Below the pieces are notes generated by a model. It saw only the letters and a program-made list of their open reading frames with translations, did not search any database and was not told where the DNA came from. The position numbers and the translations under genes are program-made. This document shows, piece after piece, positions 32,993 through 42,800 of a DNA stretch of 64,000 bases. The stretch is from Mucilaginibacter xinganensis. GTDB taxonomy: Bacteria; Bacteroidota; Bacteroidia; Sphingobacteriales; Sphingobacteriaceae. Positions within the stretch are counted from its first letter, which is position 1; the number at the start of each line of letters is the position of its first letter. The stretch lies in contig JAMFSA010000212.1 of assembly GCA_026225055.1 (NCBI GenBank), positions 1-64,000 of the forward strand, read 5' to 3'.

Positions 32993-33670
32993 TCATTCAG
33001 CCTTAAATTTATAGCCTATACCATAAACAGATGTGATATAATCGCGACTATTAGCATCTAATAATTTTCTCCGCAGGTTCTTTATGTGGGTATAAATAAA
33101 ATCGAAATGACTGTGCATATCTATTTCATCTCCCCATAAATGTTCAGCAAGGGCAGTCTTAGAAATTACTTTTCCTTTATTGGCTATGAAATAAAGTAGC
33201 ATTTCATATTCTTTCCTGGTTAAAACGATGGCTACATCATTAACAGCTACGGCCCTTCCCTGCAGATCGATGCTAATTTCATTAAACACCAGCAATCCTT
33301 TATTACTCCCCGTTTTCCTTCTGAAAACCGCGACGACCCTTGCCTTTAGTTCTGCCAGGTGAAATGGCTTGGTTAAATAATCATCTGCCCCAATATTAAG
33401 CCCTCTGATCTTATCATCTAACGAATTACGTGCGGAAATGATGATCACCGATTCACTTTTCATTTTGGCCTTCAGATATTCCAATATGGCAAATCCTTCG
33501 CCATCCGGTAAACCGATATCTAACAAGATACAATCGTACTCGTACATCGCTAATTTATCCATCGCTGAAGTAAGGTCACTGCAATTTTCGCAAATATTAC
33601 CATCCTCATTAAAATAGGTAGTGATATTTTCTCGCAGGCCTTGCTCGTCCTCAATTATTAATAGTTTCAA
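32993..33670 (-). CDS. OmpR/PhoB-family response regulator
   Basis: The receiver domain opens with KLLIIEDEQGLREN, has the phospho-acceptor Asp in YDCILLDIGLPDGEGF, and the conserved Lys in YLTKPFHLAEL. The C-terminal winged helix (about 125-225) includes VLTRKEYEMLLYFIANKGKV and the final HIKNLRRKL...VYGIGYKF. I use the TTG start at 33670, which places the acidic pair correctly near residue 8. An ATG 18 codons upstream adds an atypical leader. No histidine kinase gene adjoins, so the partner is elsewhere or lost. It is divergent from the cytochrome gene. Confidence 0.88.
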   Translation of the reverse strand: MKLLIIEDEQGLRENITTYFNEDGNICENCSDLTSAMDKLAMYEYDCILLDIGLPDGEGFAILEYLKAKMKSESVIIISARNSLDDKIRGLNIGADDYLTKPFHLAELKARVVAVFRRKTGSNKGLLVFNEISIDLQGRAVAVNDVAIVLTRKEYEMLLYFIANKGKVISKTALAEHLWGDEIDMHSHFDFIYTHIKNLRRKLLDANSRDYITSVYGIGYKFKAE

Positions 33671-33936
33671 CAGCTTTTTTAAAATCAAATATAATCTACC
33701 AAACTGAAGAGATTCTGAAGACAAAATGACTGTTAAAATTATTAGCCCGGCAAATCCATTACTACAGAATTACTTCAATTTAGGCTTTTACTTTTGAACC
33801 AAAGAAAATAAGCCCGACCCCATTTGTTTTAATTTGAATTATTGGGATGGAGATTGATTATCGAGTATGTTTAAGTGAGAAAGACGCCTTATTTTTGATG
33901 AATTACTTAGCATATAAACAACCTAAAATAATTATA

Positions 33937-34617
33937 ATGGCTATTATAGAACCGATACGCAAGGATATTGCATCAAAGCGCAATTCCAAAAAACATCCTG
34001 CATCACTTCGCTTTTGGCACTGGGCTAATGCGATAGTTATCAGCGGCTCACTCATTACGGTTTTGATCAACTCAACTATTACCAAAAGCCGACCAACGGC
34101 TACGTTAATTAAAGAGGAACTTCAAAAAGCGGGCGCCAGCGTAACTACCGACCAGGCTCACTCAGCAGCCCATGCACTGGGAGACAAGGTATGGGATATC
34201 CATGTTTATTTTGGTTATGCATTAGCTGCGCTGCTTGTGTTCCGTTTGTTACTTGAGTTTTTTCAGCTTGCAGAACAAAAATTTATCCGGAAAATAAAAA
34301 CCACGTATGCCCAATTTAAAGCAACAAAAGCCAAGAGGGAGGCTATCCGAAATGAACTTATAGTAAAGACTATATACAGCCTTTTTTATATCCTGCTGAT
34401 CATTATGGTTGTAACTGGTTTATTTCTCGCTTTTGAAGATGCCTTGGTTGCTTATAAATCCATCAGACATAGTGTAAAGGAAGTTCATGGGTTTTGTATG
34501 TACCTGGTGTTAGCATTTATCATCATCCACGTTGCAGGCATTTTCCTGGCTGAAAGAAAGGCAGAATCTGCCGGTATCGTTTCTGATATGATCAACGGGG
34601 GTAATAATCAAATCTAA
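33937..34617 (+). CDS. Cytochrome b561/hydrogenase b-type domain protein
   Basis: A 226-aa membrane protein with four predicted helices carrying histidines suited to two b haems: RFWHWANA, WDIHVYFGYAL, KEVHGFCMYL and IIIHVAGIFL. It probably moves electrons between quinol and a periplasmic or metal partner. The ATG at 33937 (MAIIEPIRKD) is preferred; the 30-codon upstream extension has no support. It starts a plus-strand metal/redox block and is divergent from the response regulator, a likely controller. A frameshifted relic of another gene follows directly. Confidence 0.8.
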   Translation: MAIIEPIRKDIASKRNSKKHPASLRFWHWANAIVISGSLITVLINSTITKSRPTATLIKEELQKAGASVTTDQAHSAAHALGDKVWDIHVYFGYALAALLVFRLLLEFFQLAEQKFIRKIKTTYAQFKATKAKREAIRNELIVKTIYSLFYILLIIMVVTGLFLAFEDALVAYKSIRHSVKEVHGFCMYLVLAFIIIHVAGIFLAERKAESAGIVSDMINGGNNQI

Positions 34618-34621
34618 CGCT

Positions 34622-34791
34622 ATGACAAAATATCTATTACCTTAATTGTTGCTGTATTATTATCTACTTACGTTAAAGCCCGGGATAATTATGAAATACA
34701 GGTATATGGTTCCGAAACGGTTGATCCCGGAGGGACGATGGTTGAACTGCACAGTAATTATACGACTAACGGGTTTAAAACGGTGGTATAA
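34622..34791 (+). pseudogene. Truncated, frameshifted relic of a secreted protein gene
   Basis: After a frameshift near codon 3 (an A-run AAAA where one more A restores the frame), the DNA reads ISITLIVAVLLSTYVKA, a signal peptide. It continues DNYEIQVYGSETVDPGGTMV and ELHSNYTTNGFKTVV, then stops. This resembles the N-terminus of a secreted Bacteroidota protein that is normally much longer. About 55 codons remain. The relic starts 5 bp after the cytochrome gene, so the intact gene was probably its operon partner. Confidence 0.65.
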
Positions 34792-35093
34792 TGCCGCCGA
34801 CAATATAAGATATACCTATGGTAATTGCGCTTTTGGTAGCACTATTAGGCTGTGGCTTTTCCAGCCCAAGTTCATAACGCATCATAAAATCAACCCATTT
34901 GTCTTTATCCTTAGCCATCTCATCGACAATTTCTTTTTGTAAACCTTCCGACAGGCCAAAACCTGCAAACACTTCCTTGACTTCCGCTTTTTCCTGTTCA
35001 GGTAAACGTTCTACTTCGCTATACTCTCGCTGTAACTCGGAATAGTAATGGTCCGTTTCTGTTAAAAATCCTGAACCGGCGATTTTAGTAAAT
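34785..35093 (-). pseudogene. Internal fragment of a VIT1/CCC1 transporter gene
   Basis: The minus strand reads HYYSELQREYSEVERLPEQE, KAEVKEVFAGFGLSEGLQ and DKDKWVDFMMRYELGLEKP, then ITIGISYIVGGIIPP before a stop. This is the middle of a VIT1/CCC1 iron/manganese transporter; both the N-terminal helix and the last two helices are missing. It meets the neighbouring plus-strand relic tail to tail at about 34785-34791, which marks a deletion junction. The stretch 35094-35227 is AT-rich promoter-like sequence. Confidence 0.75.
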
Positions 35094-35227
35094 CACAAAA
35101 CTAAATGCTTATTATGTAGACAATCTGAATTTAAACACATCTTTTAAGATTAAAATCTATTAATATTTAATCTAATTATCAACGACTTAACTTTAAAACA
35201 TTAACATATTTTCAATGTAATTATGCC

Positions 35228-35746
35228 ATGACAGTACAGAAATCAATTAAAAGAACAACCAAAGAAAGTGATGCGCAATATGTTTTGCAAAAGGTTCAGC
35301 CTGCATTATTAGGTTTAATGGATGGATCAGTTTCAACATTAGCCCCTTTATTTGCAGCAGCGGGGTTAACCCATCAGGCACATAAAGCGTTTTTTGTAGG
35401 CTTGGCCGCATCTTTAGGCGCAGGAATAAGTATGGGCCTGGCAGAAGCATTATCTGATGATGGAAAAGTAACCGGACGTGGCAGCCCGATAACCAGAGGG
35501 ATAATTACTGGTTTTGCTACAACGTTAGGCGGCATGCTCCACACACTTCCCTTTTTAATTACAGATTTGGACACCGCCCTTCATTTTGCTTACGCCATAG
35601 TTGCCGTAGAACTGGTAGCAATAGCGATGATTAGATACAAGTTCATGAAGTCGCCACTATGGTCTACTGTTTTACAGGTAATTGTTGGCGGTGGAATTGT
35701 ATTTTTCTTAGGGGTATGGTTGGGGAAATTAGGGATAAGCGATTGA
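35228..35746 (+). CDS. VIT-family membrane transporter (MbfA/Er-VIT type membrane domain)
   Basis: A 172-aa integral membrane protein with LLGLMDGSVSTLAPLFAAA and GAGISMGLAEALSDDG. These are the paired helix motifs of VIT/CCC1-like iron exporters of the MbfA membrane domain. It lacks the N-terminal ferritin-like (erythrin) domain. It probably exports ferrous iron or manganese. It lies next to the relic of a second VIT1 gene on the other strand and just upstream of a Fur-like DNA-binding protein, which supports a metal role. Confidence 0.75.
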   Translation: MTVQKSIKRTTKESDAQYVLQKVQPALLGLMDGSVSTLAPLFAAAGLTHQAHKAFFVGLAASLGAGISMGLAEALSDDGKVTGRGSPITRGIITGFATTLGGMLHTLPFLITDLDTALHFAYAIVAVELVAIAMIRYKFMKSPLWSTVLQVIVGGGIVFFLGVWLGKLGISD

Positions 35747-35901
35747 TTTTTTTGGCAGGATTAAAATTTCACAACAAGGCTTTAAGATTCTTTGGCGATT
35801 GCAATTCTTCAGTATTGCTACAGAATCTTCAATTACTTTAGAATATACGATTGACCTACGGCTACTTAAGTCTGAGCTTCAAATAATGTTCAATAAATTT
35901 T

Positions 35902-36192
35902 ATGTATAGATCGACTCCTTATCCTTTCCAGTCTTTTAAATCAACACTTAGCAAAAGGAAAAAACTACATTATCAGATCAATGAGTTGATAATAGAGAAT
36001 TTTGGTGTTTTTGATGATTATACAGATGCCGAAACTGTCTGGCTTACAATGAAAGCCAAAGGTGTTGAATTGAGCATAAGTTCCTTTTATAATCGGTTAA
36101 AGGAATTAGTTGAAGAGGGTTTTATGGAAAAAAAGCCGAACGGTTATAATAAATTTGTTTATAAAGCAGCAACTATTAAATCTCACAAATAG
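35902..36192 (+). CDS. Fur-like winged-helix protein lacking the metal-binding domain
   Basis: A 96-aa protein matching only the DNA-binding half of Fur-family repressors (TDAETVWLTMKAKGVELSIS, then SFYNRLKELVEEGFMEKKPN). The C-terminal dimerisation and metal-binding domain, with its His/Cys ligands, is missing. There is no frameshift; the frame simply ends after YKAATIKSHK. It may be a small stand-alone regulator of the downstream DoxX, oxidase and ChrA genes. The start ATG at 35902 is first in frame. Confidence 0.65.
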   Translation: MYRSTPYPFQSFKSTLSKRKKLHYQINELIIENFGVFDDYTDAETVWLTMKAKGVELSISSFYNRLKELVEEGFMEKKPNGYNKFVYKAATIKSHK

Positions 36193-36220
36193 TCAATCAA
36201 TCGCAATATAGAATATCATA

Positions 36221-36649
36221 GTGAAAAGTATGGTGATAGATAATAATTATCCCGGCAATATCCTCGTCCGTTTAATGGTTGGACTGATATTTTTATCTGA
36301 GGGGATACAGAAATTTCTGTTTCCCATTGCAGATGGTTCGGGGCGTTTTGCAAAAATCGGTATCCCTCATCCCCAATTTTTCGGGCCTTTTGTCGGCAAT
36401 ACGGAAATTGTTTGCGGCATCTTGCTGATTATCGGATTATTTACAAGGGTAGCAGCCACCCCATTACTGATAGTGATTCTCACCGCTATTTACACTACAA
36501 AAATGCCCATATTAATAGATAAAGGTTTTTGGGCCGCGGCACATGATGGACGGGCTGATTTCAGTATGCTGATGGGAATAGTTTTTCTGCTGATTTTTGG
36601 AGCCGGGAAATATTCTGTCGACAACAAATTTTTCACTAACAGGAGCTAA
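36221..36649 (+). CDS. DoxX family membrane protein
   Basis: A 142-aa protein with four membrane helices. The DoxX features are LVRLMVGLIFLSEGIQKF and the GNTEIVCGILLIIGLFTR segment. DoxX proteins are linked to thiol and redox homeostasis and to quinol oxidation, but this one has no assigned substrate. Translation starts at GTG 36221 or at the ATG 9 bases on. It is 3 bp upstream of the multicopper oxidase gene, so the two are probably co-translated. Confidence 0.85.
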   Translation: MKSMVIDNNYPGNILVRLMVGLIFLSEGIQKFLFPIADGSGRFAKIGIPHPQFFGPFVGNTEIVCGILLIIGLFTRVAATPLLIVILTAIYTTKMPILIDKGFWAAAHDGRADFSMLMGIVFLLIFGAGKYSVDNKFFTNRS

Positions 36650-36652
36650 AGT

Positions 36653-38146
36653 ATGGATCGCAGAAAATTTATCTGGTCAACCGGATTAGTGTTGCCTATT
36701 GCAGGAATGTTGCCAGCAAGTGTATTCAATCCGGCTAAAGCGACGGATGTAAAGCTGAAAACCGAGGCAGGAAACGGGAATATATTAAAGCAAAAGGCGG
36801 ATTATACTATCCGTATCGGGATAGGGTTAATTGAAGTGGGCCCTCAACATATTATTTCCACTGTTTGTTATAACAATCAATTTCCCGGGCCTTTGCTACG
36901 ATTTAAAGAAGGGCGGCAAACTATTGTAGACATTTATAATGATACCGATAGCCCTGAACAGTTTCACTGGCATGGACAGTTTATCCCGGTAAGCATAGAC
37001 GGCTCCGCTGAAGAAGGAACACCGTATATTCCGCCTCATGGTATGCGTCGCGAAATTTTTGTTCCCAAACCATCAGGTTTACGCTTTTACCATACCCATA
37101 TGCTTGCTGGGGCCGACTTGAGTGCCGGGCAATATTCCGGTCAGGTAGGCCCGGTGTATATAGAACCTAAAGTAAAACCAAGCGGTTATGACCGGGAAGA
37201 ATTCTTAATGCTAAAAGAATTTGAACCTTATTTTATGCGGGGTGGTGATATGTCGAGCGACTTTTTAAGTGGCCCTGTCATTGCTGAACTCAAAGCAATG
37301 CAGGACAAAAGGGAAAAAGAATCGCCGATTAAAATCAAAGGATATGAGGTCGGGTATAAAGTATTCACCATTAATGGCAGGCAGTTAGGTCACGGTAAAC
37401 CCATTGAAGTTAAATACGGCGAACGCATCTTATTTCATATTGTTAACGGGAGTGGTTCTGAGATCCGCAGCCTTGCACTGCCGGGCCATACTTTTAAAGT
37501 AATTGCTCTTGATGGTTTCCCTGTGCCAAACCCGACAGAGGTGCCGGTTTTATGGCTCGGTACAGCGGAACGCATTTCAGCCATTGTAGAAATGAAACAC
37601 CCCGGTGTATGGATAATGGGCGACCTGGCAGATGATGACCGGGGCAACGGCATGGGTACAATAATTCAATATACAGGGCAAAAAGGTAAACCGCAATGGA
37701 TAAAACCCAAGCCTTACCTTTGGGATTATACGGTTTTTGGTAAAAAAAATAAGCCTGTTCCTGAACCTGATGAGATCATCAAAATGGTCTTCGCCAAACA
37801 AAATGCGGCAGAGAACGGCTTTAATCGCTGGACAATTAACGGAATTGCCTTTAATATGATGGAGATGAAACCTATGTTCCATTTAAAAGAAGGCAAGAGA
37901 TACCGTTTAAAAATGTATAATGCATCCGATGATATTCACCCTATGCACCTTCATCGCCATAATTTTGAGCTCACCAAAATTGGCGGCAAGCATACTTCCG
38001 GTATTATGAAAGATGTAGTGATGTTAGGCGGTTTCCAGGAAATAGAGGTAGATTTCATAGCCGATAACCCTGGCCGCACCTTGTTCCATTGTCATATGCA
38101 GTTACATATGGACTTTGGTTTTATGGCTTTATTTGATTATGTATAA
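36653..38146 (+). CDS. Multicopper oxidase (laccase-like), Tat-exported
   Basis: A 497-aa three-cupredoxin oxidase. The N-terminus MDRRKFIWSTGLVLPIAGM is a Tat signal. Copper ligands are read in FHWHGQF, FYHTHMLAG, DDIHPMHLHRHNF and LFHCHMQLHMDFG. The usual axial methionine position of the type 1 site is Phe here, which fits a high-potential copper as in some laccases. It probably oxidises Cu(I), Fe(II) or phenols in the periplasm. It is tightly linked to doxX (3 bp) and chrA (8-bp overlap). Confidence 0.9.
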   Translation: MDRRKFIWSTGLVLPIAGMLPASVFNPAKATDVKLKTEAGNGNILKQKADYTIRIGIGLIEVGPQHIISTVCYNNQFPGPLLRFKEGRQTIVDIYNDTDSPEQFHWHGQFIPVSIDGSAEEGTPYIPPHGMRREIFVPKPSGLRFYHTHMLAGADLSAGQYSGQVGPVYIEPKVKPSGYDREEFLMLKEFEPYFMRGGDMSSDFLSGPVIAELKAMQDKREKESPIKIKGYEVGYKVFTINGRQLGHGKPIEVKYGERILFHIVNGSGSEIRSLALPGHTFKVIALDGFPVPNPTEVPVLWLGTAERISAIVEMKHPGVWIMGDLADDDRGNGMGTIIQYTGQKGKPQWIKPKPYLWDYTVFGKKNKPVPEPDEIIKMVFAKQNAAENGFNRWTINGIAFNMMEMKPMFHLKEGKRYRLKMYNASDDIHPMHLHRHNFELTKIGGKHTSGIMKDVVMLGGFQEIEVDFIADNPGRTLFHCHMQLHMDFGFMALFDYV

Positions 38147-39272
38147 CAAACAGTATCTAAAAGAAGTCGCCGGGTTTTTTCTGCGATTAGGGTTTACTGC
38201 CTTTGGCGGTCCTGCTGTTCATATCGCCATGATGCGTAATGAAGCAGTGGTGAAACGGAAATGGATGAACGAGCAGCACTTCCTTGACCTCATTGGTGCA
38301 ACCAATTTAATACCCGGCCCGAACAGCACGGAAATGGCTATCCATATCGGACAGGAACGCGCAGGCTGGCGGGGACTGATTATCGGGGGGATTTGTTTTA
38401 TCATGCCTGCGGTTCTGATCACACTTTGCTTTGCCTGGTTGTACAAATCTTATGGCCACCTGCCGCAGGTTCAACCCTTTATTTACGGCATAAAACCAGC
38501 TATCATCGCCGTCATATTGACGGCAATTTACCCGCTGGCATTAAAATCTTTACAAACTATTGGGTTGGGCATAATTGGAATAGTTTGTTTGGCTCTTTGT
38601 TTCTTTGGTATATCCCAACTATTCATTCTTTTTGGTGCCGGCTTTTTGTCGATGGGTATAGCGGCTATTCGTCTCAGAAAAAAGAATACTGTCCATTCAT
38701 TCCTTCCGCTTGCCCTGCTGGAAACGCAGGATCATCGATTTTTTAGCCCGGTAAATATCAGTTTGTTCCTGTCTTTTTTGAAGGTAGGAGCCGTACTGTA
38801 TGGCAGCGGTTATGTACTGTTTGCCTTTTTAGATTCGGAGCTGGTTGCAAAGGGCATTATTTCTCACCAACAACTAATTGATGCTATAGCAATCGGACAA
38901 TTCACCCCTGGTCCCGTATTTTCTTCGGTTACATTTATCGGCTATCAGATTAATGGGATTAGTGGTGCGGTAATTTCCACTATTGGCATATTTCTGCCAT
39001 CGTTTCTGTTTGTTGCATTTTTAAATCCGTTGGTTCGCAAAATACGGGGTTCAAAACTATTTGGTGCGTTCTTAAATGCCGTAAACGTAGCCTCTATCGC
39101 GTTGATTATTTTTGTGTGTTATCAGCTGGGGAGAGATAGCCTGACTGAATGGAGAGCAATTTTAATAGCGATTTGCAGCGCCGTTGTACTTTTTAGATTC
39201 ACAAAAGTCAATAGCGCATTTGTTATTTTAGGCGGAGCAATCACTGGTTATCTTTTGCTGCTTGCCAGGTAA
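38139..39272 (+). CDS. chrA: Chromate transporter ChrA
   Basis: A two-domain CHR transporter. The first half carries FTAFGGPAVHIAMM and ATNLIPGPNSTEMA, and the second half FLKVGAVLYGSGYVL and AIGQFTPGPVFSSV. It has 377 aa and about 10-11 membrane helices. It exports chromate by an anion-coupled mechanism in studied members. The ATG at 38139 overlaps the oxidase stop by 8 bp (ATGTATAA); an ATG 24 bases upstream would break the typical N-terminus. It ends the plus-strand redox block. Confidence 0.88.
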   Translation: MYNKQYLKEVAGFFLRLGFTAFGGPAVHIAMMRNEAVVKRKWMNEQHFLDLIGATNLIPGPNSTEMAIHIGQERAGWRGLIIGGICFIMPAVLITLCFAWLYKSYGHLPQVQPFIYGIKPAIIAVILTAIYPLALKSLQTIGLGIIGIVCLALCFFGISQLFILFGAGFLSMGIAAIRLRKKNTVHSFLPLALLETQDHRFFSPVNISLFLSFLKVGAVLYGSGYVLFAFLDSELVAKGIISHQQLIDAIAIGQFTPGPVFSSVTFIGYQINGISGAVISTIGIFLPSFLFVAFLNPLVRKIRGSKLFGAFLNAVNVASIALIIFVCYQLGRDSLTEWRAILIAICSAVVLFRFTKVNSAFVILGGAITGYLLLLAR

Positions 39273-39813
39273 TTCATTACGATTATTAACTTAAATTCAG
39301 GCAGAAGTTAAGCCGGCTTCATTGGCTTAACCGCTCTCTGTTGGTATATAAAATATCCCACTATCAAACGCTAAAACTAAAAGTAACTCATTCACAGTAC
39401 AGCGAAGAAGGTAGCAACTGCCGGGATAAAAAGTAATTGTTTTACAAGTGGGCAATTGTGTTGGTTTTGTTACGGCGCTTCGTATTCCAAAACTTTGTCA
39501 ATAGCTATTTCATCTTATCTCGCCACAACGTTCTTATTTTTGCCGGAACCCGTCAAGGGTACATGAACAGCAGCAGCCACACAACTCCGCGCTTTGCTGC
39601 TCTTGACAGAACCCGTCCAAAATAAAGGAGAGTTGTTTAAGAATTAAGATGATAAGCTCTAAGCTGCATATTTCGTCAGATCTTTAGTTTTCTTACTGAC
39701 TACTGCGAACATTTCCGCAATCATTTTATCCGCCGGATATTTATTATGCTCATTCTATTTTGCCCTATTTTATCCTTTTTTTGTAATAAGTTATATGCGC
39801 AGGCACATCTTAA
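39273..39813. other. Convergent intergenic region without a clear gene
   Basis: It contains a hairpin at 39307-39331 (GTTAAGCC/GGCTTAAC) and a second, looser fold near 39550-39606 (GTCAAG...CTTGAC with AGCAGCA/TGCTGCT inside). The minus strand at about 39662-39750 reads a possible gene tail (EHNKYPADKMIAEMFAVVSK, then KTKDLTKYAA), preceded by stops, perhaps a relic. Nothing else is supported. Confidence 0.4.
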
Positions 39814-42800
39814 TTAAAGGCTCTTGATATTATCATTTGGCATTCTATCTATCAGCATACTGTATGGATCAACACCTGCTCGCTGGGGCTTGCCTTTTAC
39901 TATAATAGTAAAAGTATGTGCACCTGCTGTTAGCTTATATTTTTTAAGATAAAGTTGATTAACAATACTTCTGCCATCCTTATTTTGGCCGTCAGCTGCA
40001 AATATCCCTATATCTATATAATCATTCATGTTTTTCGCGGCAATATCATTGCCTTTACCATCAATCCAGACTTTATTAATAATAACTGATATAGTTACCT
40101 GGTACCTATCTTTTCCAAGCGATTTGGCTTTTACATCCGTCACCTTGTTATCATACAGCGTAATTTTCTTCCAGGTATCATCAAGGTAATATTGTAATGA
40201 ATCAGGTACATGTTTTTGCAGATATTTATACAGATCGTTACTGCCGGCAAAAGGCGGTTTATTTTTAAAAGCGTAAGCATTTTTAAAATCGCGCAGGGCT
40301 GCGTTCAGACTATCCTCACCCATTAAATCCCTTAAACCATATAACGCCACAGCTGCTTTCCCCTGGTATTCAAACCACTGATCAGCTGTAATAAGCGGAT
40401 GTTCTTTTTCTTCCATTCTTCGCCTAATAAACAAATAGCGCCACAACTGATCCAAAACAATGTAGCGCATGTTTGCAGCACCATATTTTTTTTCAGCCAT
40501 TATTAGTGCAGTGTAACCGGCAAGTCCTTCGGGAATCACCATTGCGCCTACCGTATTATTAGGCGCTACTTGAAAACACCACCATTGCTGGGCTAAATTC
40601 TTTATAGTATTGATGTAGCAATAATCAAATTGATTTGGGTCATTAAAATTGGCATTCCAGGAATTTTGCTCTGCATAGGCATCCAAGGTTGTCATCGATG
40701 CATCGCGGGGGCCGTAAATAGAAGTTTCAGCAAGGCTTATATTTTTAAAAGGAAAGCTTCCATAAGCTTTATCCATGTAACGAAGCCCATCCTTATATGC
40801 AGCCATAAATCTGCCGAGATTGGCACTATGTTCAGGATGATAATAAAGATTGATAATGACCTTATGATCTAAATACACGCTATCACGCATAATGGCATAT
40901 CTTGCTGATAAGATACCGAAAGGCCCATATATGCCTGGGCTACTTTGCCTGTAATGAAAATAGTTCCTCCCTCCCTGTTTCCACTGCTTAATCAGTTCGC
41001 CCGGTGCAATAGCGGTTTGATCACCCGACGTACTCACGATTATATCAAATTTCAACAGGTCGGCCGCTTTGCCTGCTTTCAATGTGCTTATTCCTTCGGG
41101 ATCATTTTGGGGAATTTCGCCCTCTATCTTCACCGGCAAATGTCTTTTTTTACGCTCATAACGACTGTCTAATTCGTCGTCATCGTCATAACCCAAACCC
41201 GGCAATTCCGGGCCTAAAAATGTACCGTTATGAAGCAAGTCCTTTGAGTAAAGGCCATTACTAAAACCTTTATAACTGATTGCAGAATTAATTTCAAGCA
41301 CAGTAGAATCACCCGGGGCCAGTGCCTTTGACAACCTGTACAAACGAAACTCAGCCGTATCATTCTTAGGCCTAAACCAGTTGAACATACCACGCGGGTA
41401 AAGCAATGGCGATGTAAAAGACACTAATTTACCATCTTGTTTGATTGAATAATCAGATAATTCATCACCATCCAACAGTAATTTTTCAATAGGCTGGTTA
41501 GTCTTGTTAGCTATAGTTATGAACGCATGGGTATATTCTTCCAGTTTTTCAGGATACAAATCAGTATGCAGCTCCATACTGGTTACTTTGGGTAGTGGTA
41601 GCAATGAATATTTTTTCAACTGCCTTTCATACCTTTCTGCCCGGTTGTCAGCTTCGCCGCTTGTTAAAAAACTATTAAGGTAGCTTACATTGTAATAGTT
41701 GTAAGCACCAAACGCCAAAAATGCAAACACCAATATTGCGGTAAATATTTTAGTTTTTTTATCAAAACGTTCAGTAACTAATTGCCATCGTTCTTTAATA
41801 CCGGCGGTTACGCCGCGATAATAATACAAAGCTGAAACAATGGTCAATAATCCCGCAAAAAGCAACCAGTACAAATGAAATGAATAAACCGCTTTTGCCA
41901 TATGCCCAATCCCGTCCATATCAGAAAAACCGTACCACGGTGTATAAGAATACATGAAAAGGTTATAATTGAAGGTGCCCGTATCTTCTAAAAAAAAGAA
42001 TATTATCCAAAGGAAGATGCCTACCGCATGCGCGGCAAACTTATTATTTACGGTTATATGTATTACGTAGCAAAACACTACCATATCCAATAACCGGGGC
42101 AGTATCAATGTAAATATGTAAACAAAATATACCGGGAAATGGAAGTGATAAAAACCTTTTATGATTTGGATGGGTACACCTAAGATTAAAGGAATTAATG
42201 CCAAAAAGAAAGCTAGCACAAGTAGTGATACCAACTTTGACCCGTTTAACACCCAGTTTGGTGGCGGCAGGGAATCATTTATAAAGGCGAAACGGGTTAT
42301 CCTGTCGCGGTGCAGTGTTTCGCCTGTATAAAACAAGATGATAAAAAAGATAAAAAAAAGGAAGTTGCCGTTATAGGTATCCAAAAGCATTACCGTACGC
42401 GGAAAATCAGCTACTCCATCATTTCCATCTCCCATCCAAAGCACAAAAGCAAGGAAAGTCATGCCGCTTAATAGAATGATCCAAAAATAATTATCACGGA
42501 TAATATTGCTGATCTCCATCCGGGTCAGTTTCCATAAGGTGTTACGGTTGTACGAACCGGCGAAACTAATATTGACTTTGGGGCTTGCTTTTTTAACTTT
42601 ATCTAATGAACGTTCGCCAATTGCTGCCTTATCTCTTTTACCGCTGAAGAATCTTTCAAAACTAAAGGTGAAATAAGTGTATAAAAGCACTATCAATCCT
42701 ATACCTGTCCAGATGATGCGATTAAGCAAAAATGAACCGGTTATGGATATTAATGTGGTATTTTGCTGGATGGAGTTAGCATTCATTGTTTGCAGCCTGA

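Noticed and set aside
39437..39625. Possible 62-aa plus-strand gene
   Set aside because: No start context or family resemblance; basic, low-complexity composition in a gap with folds.
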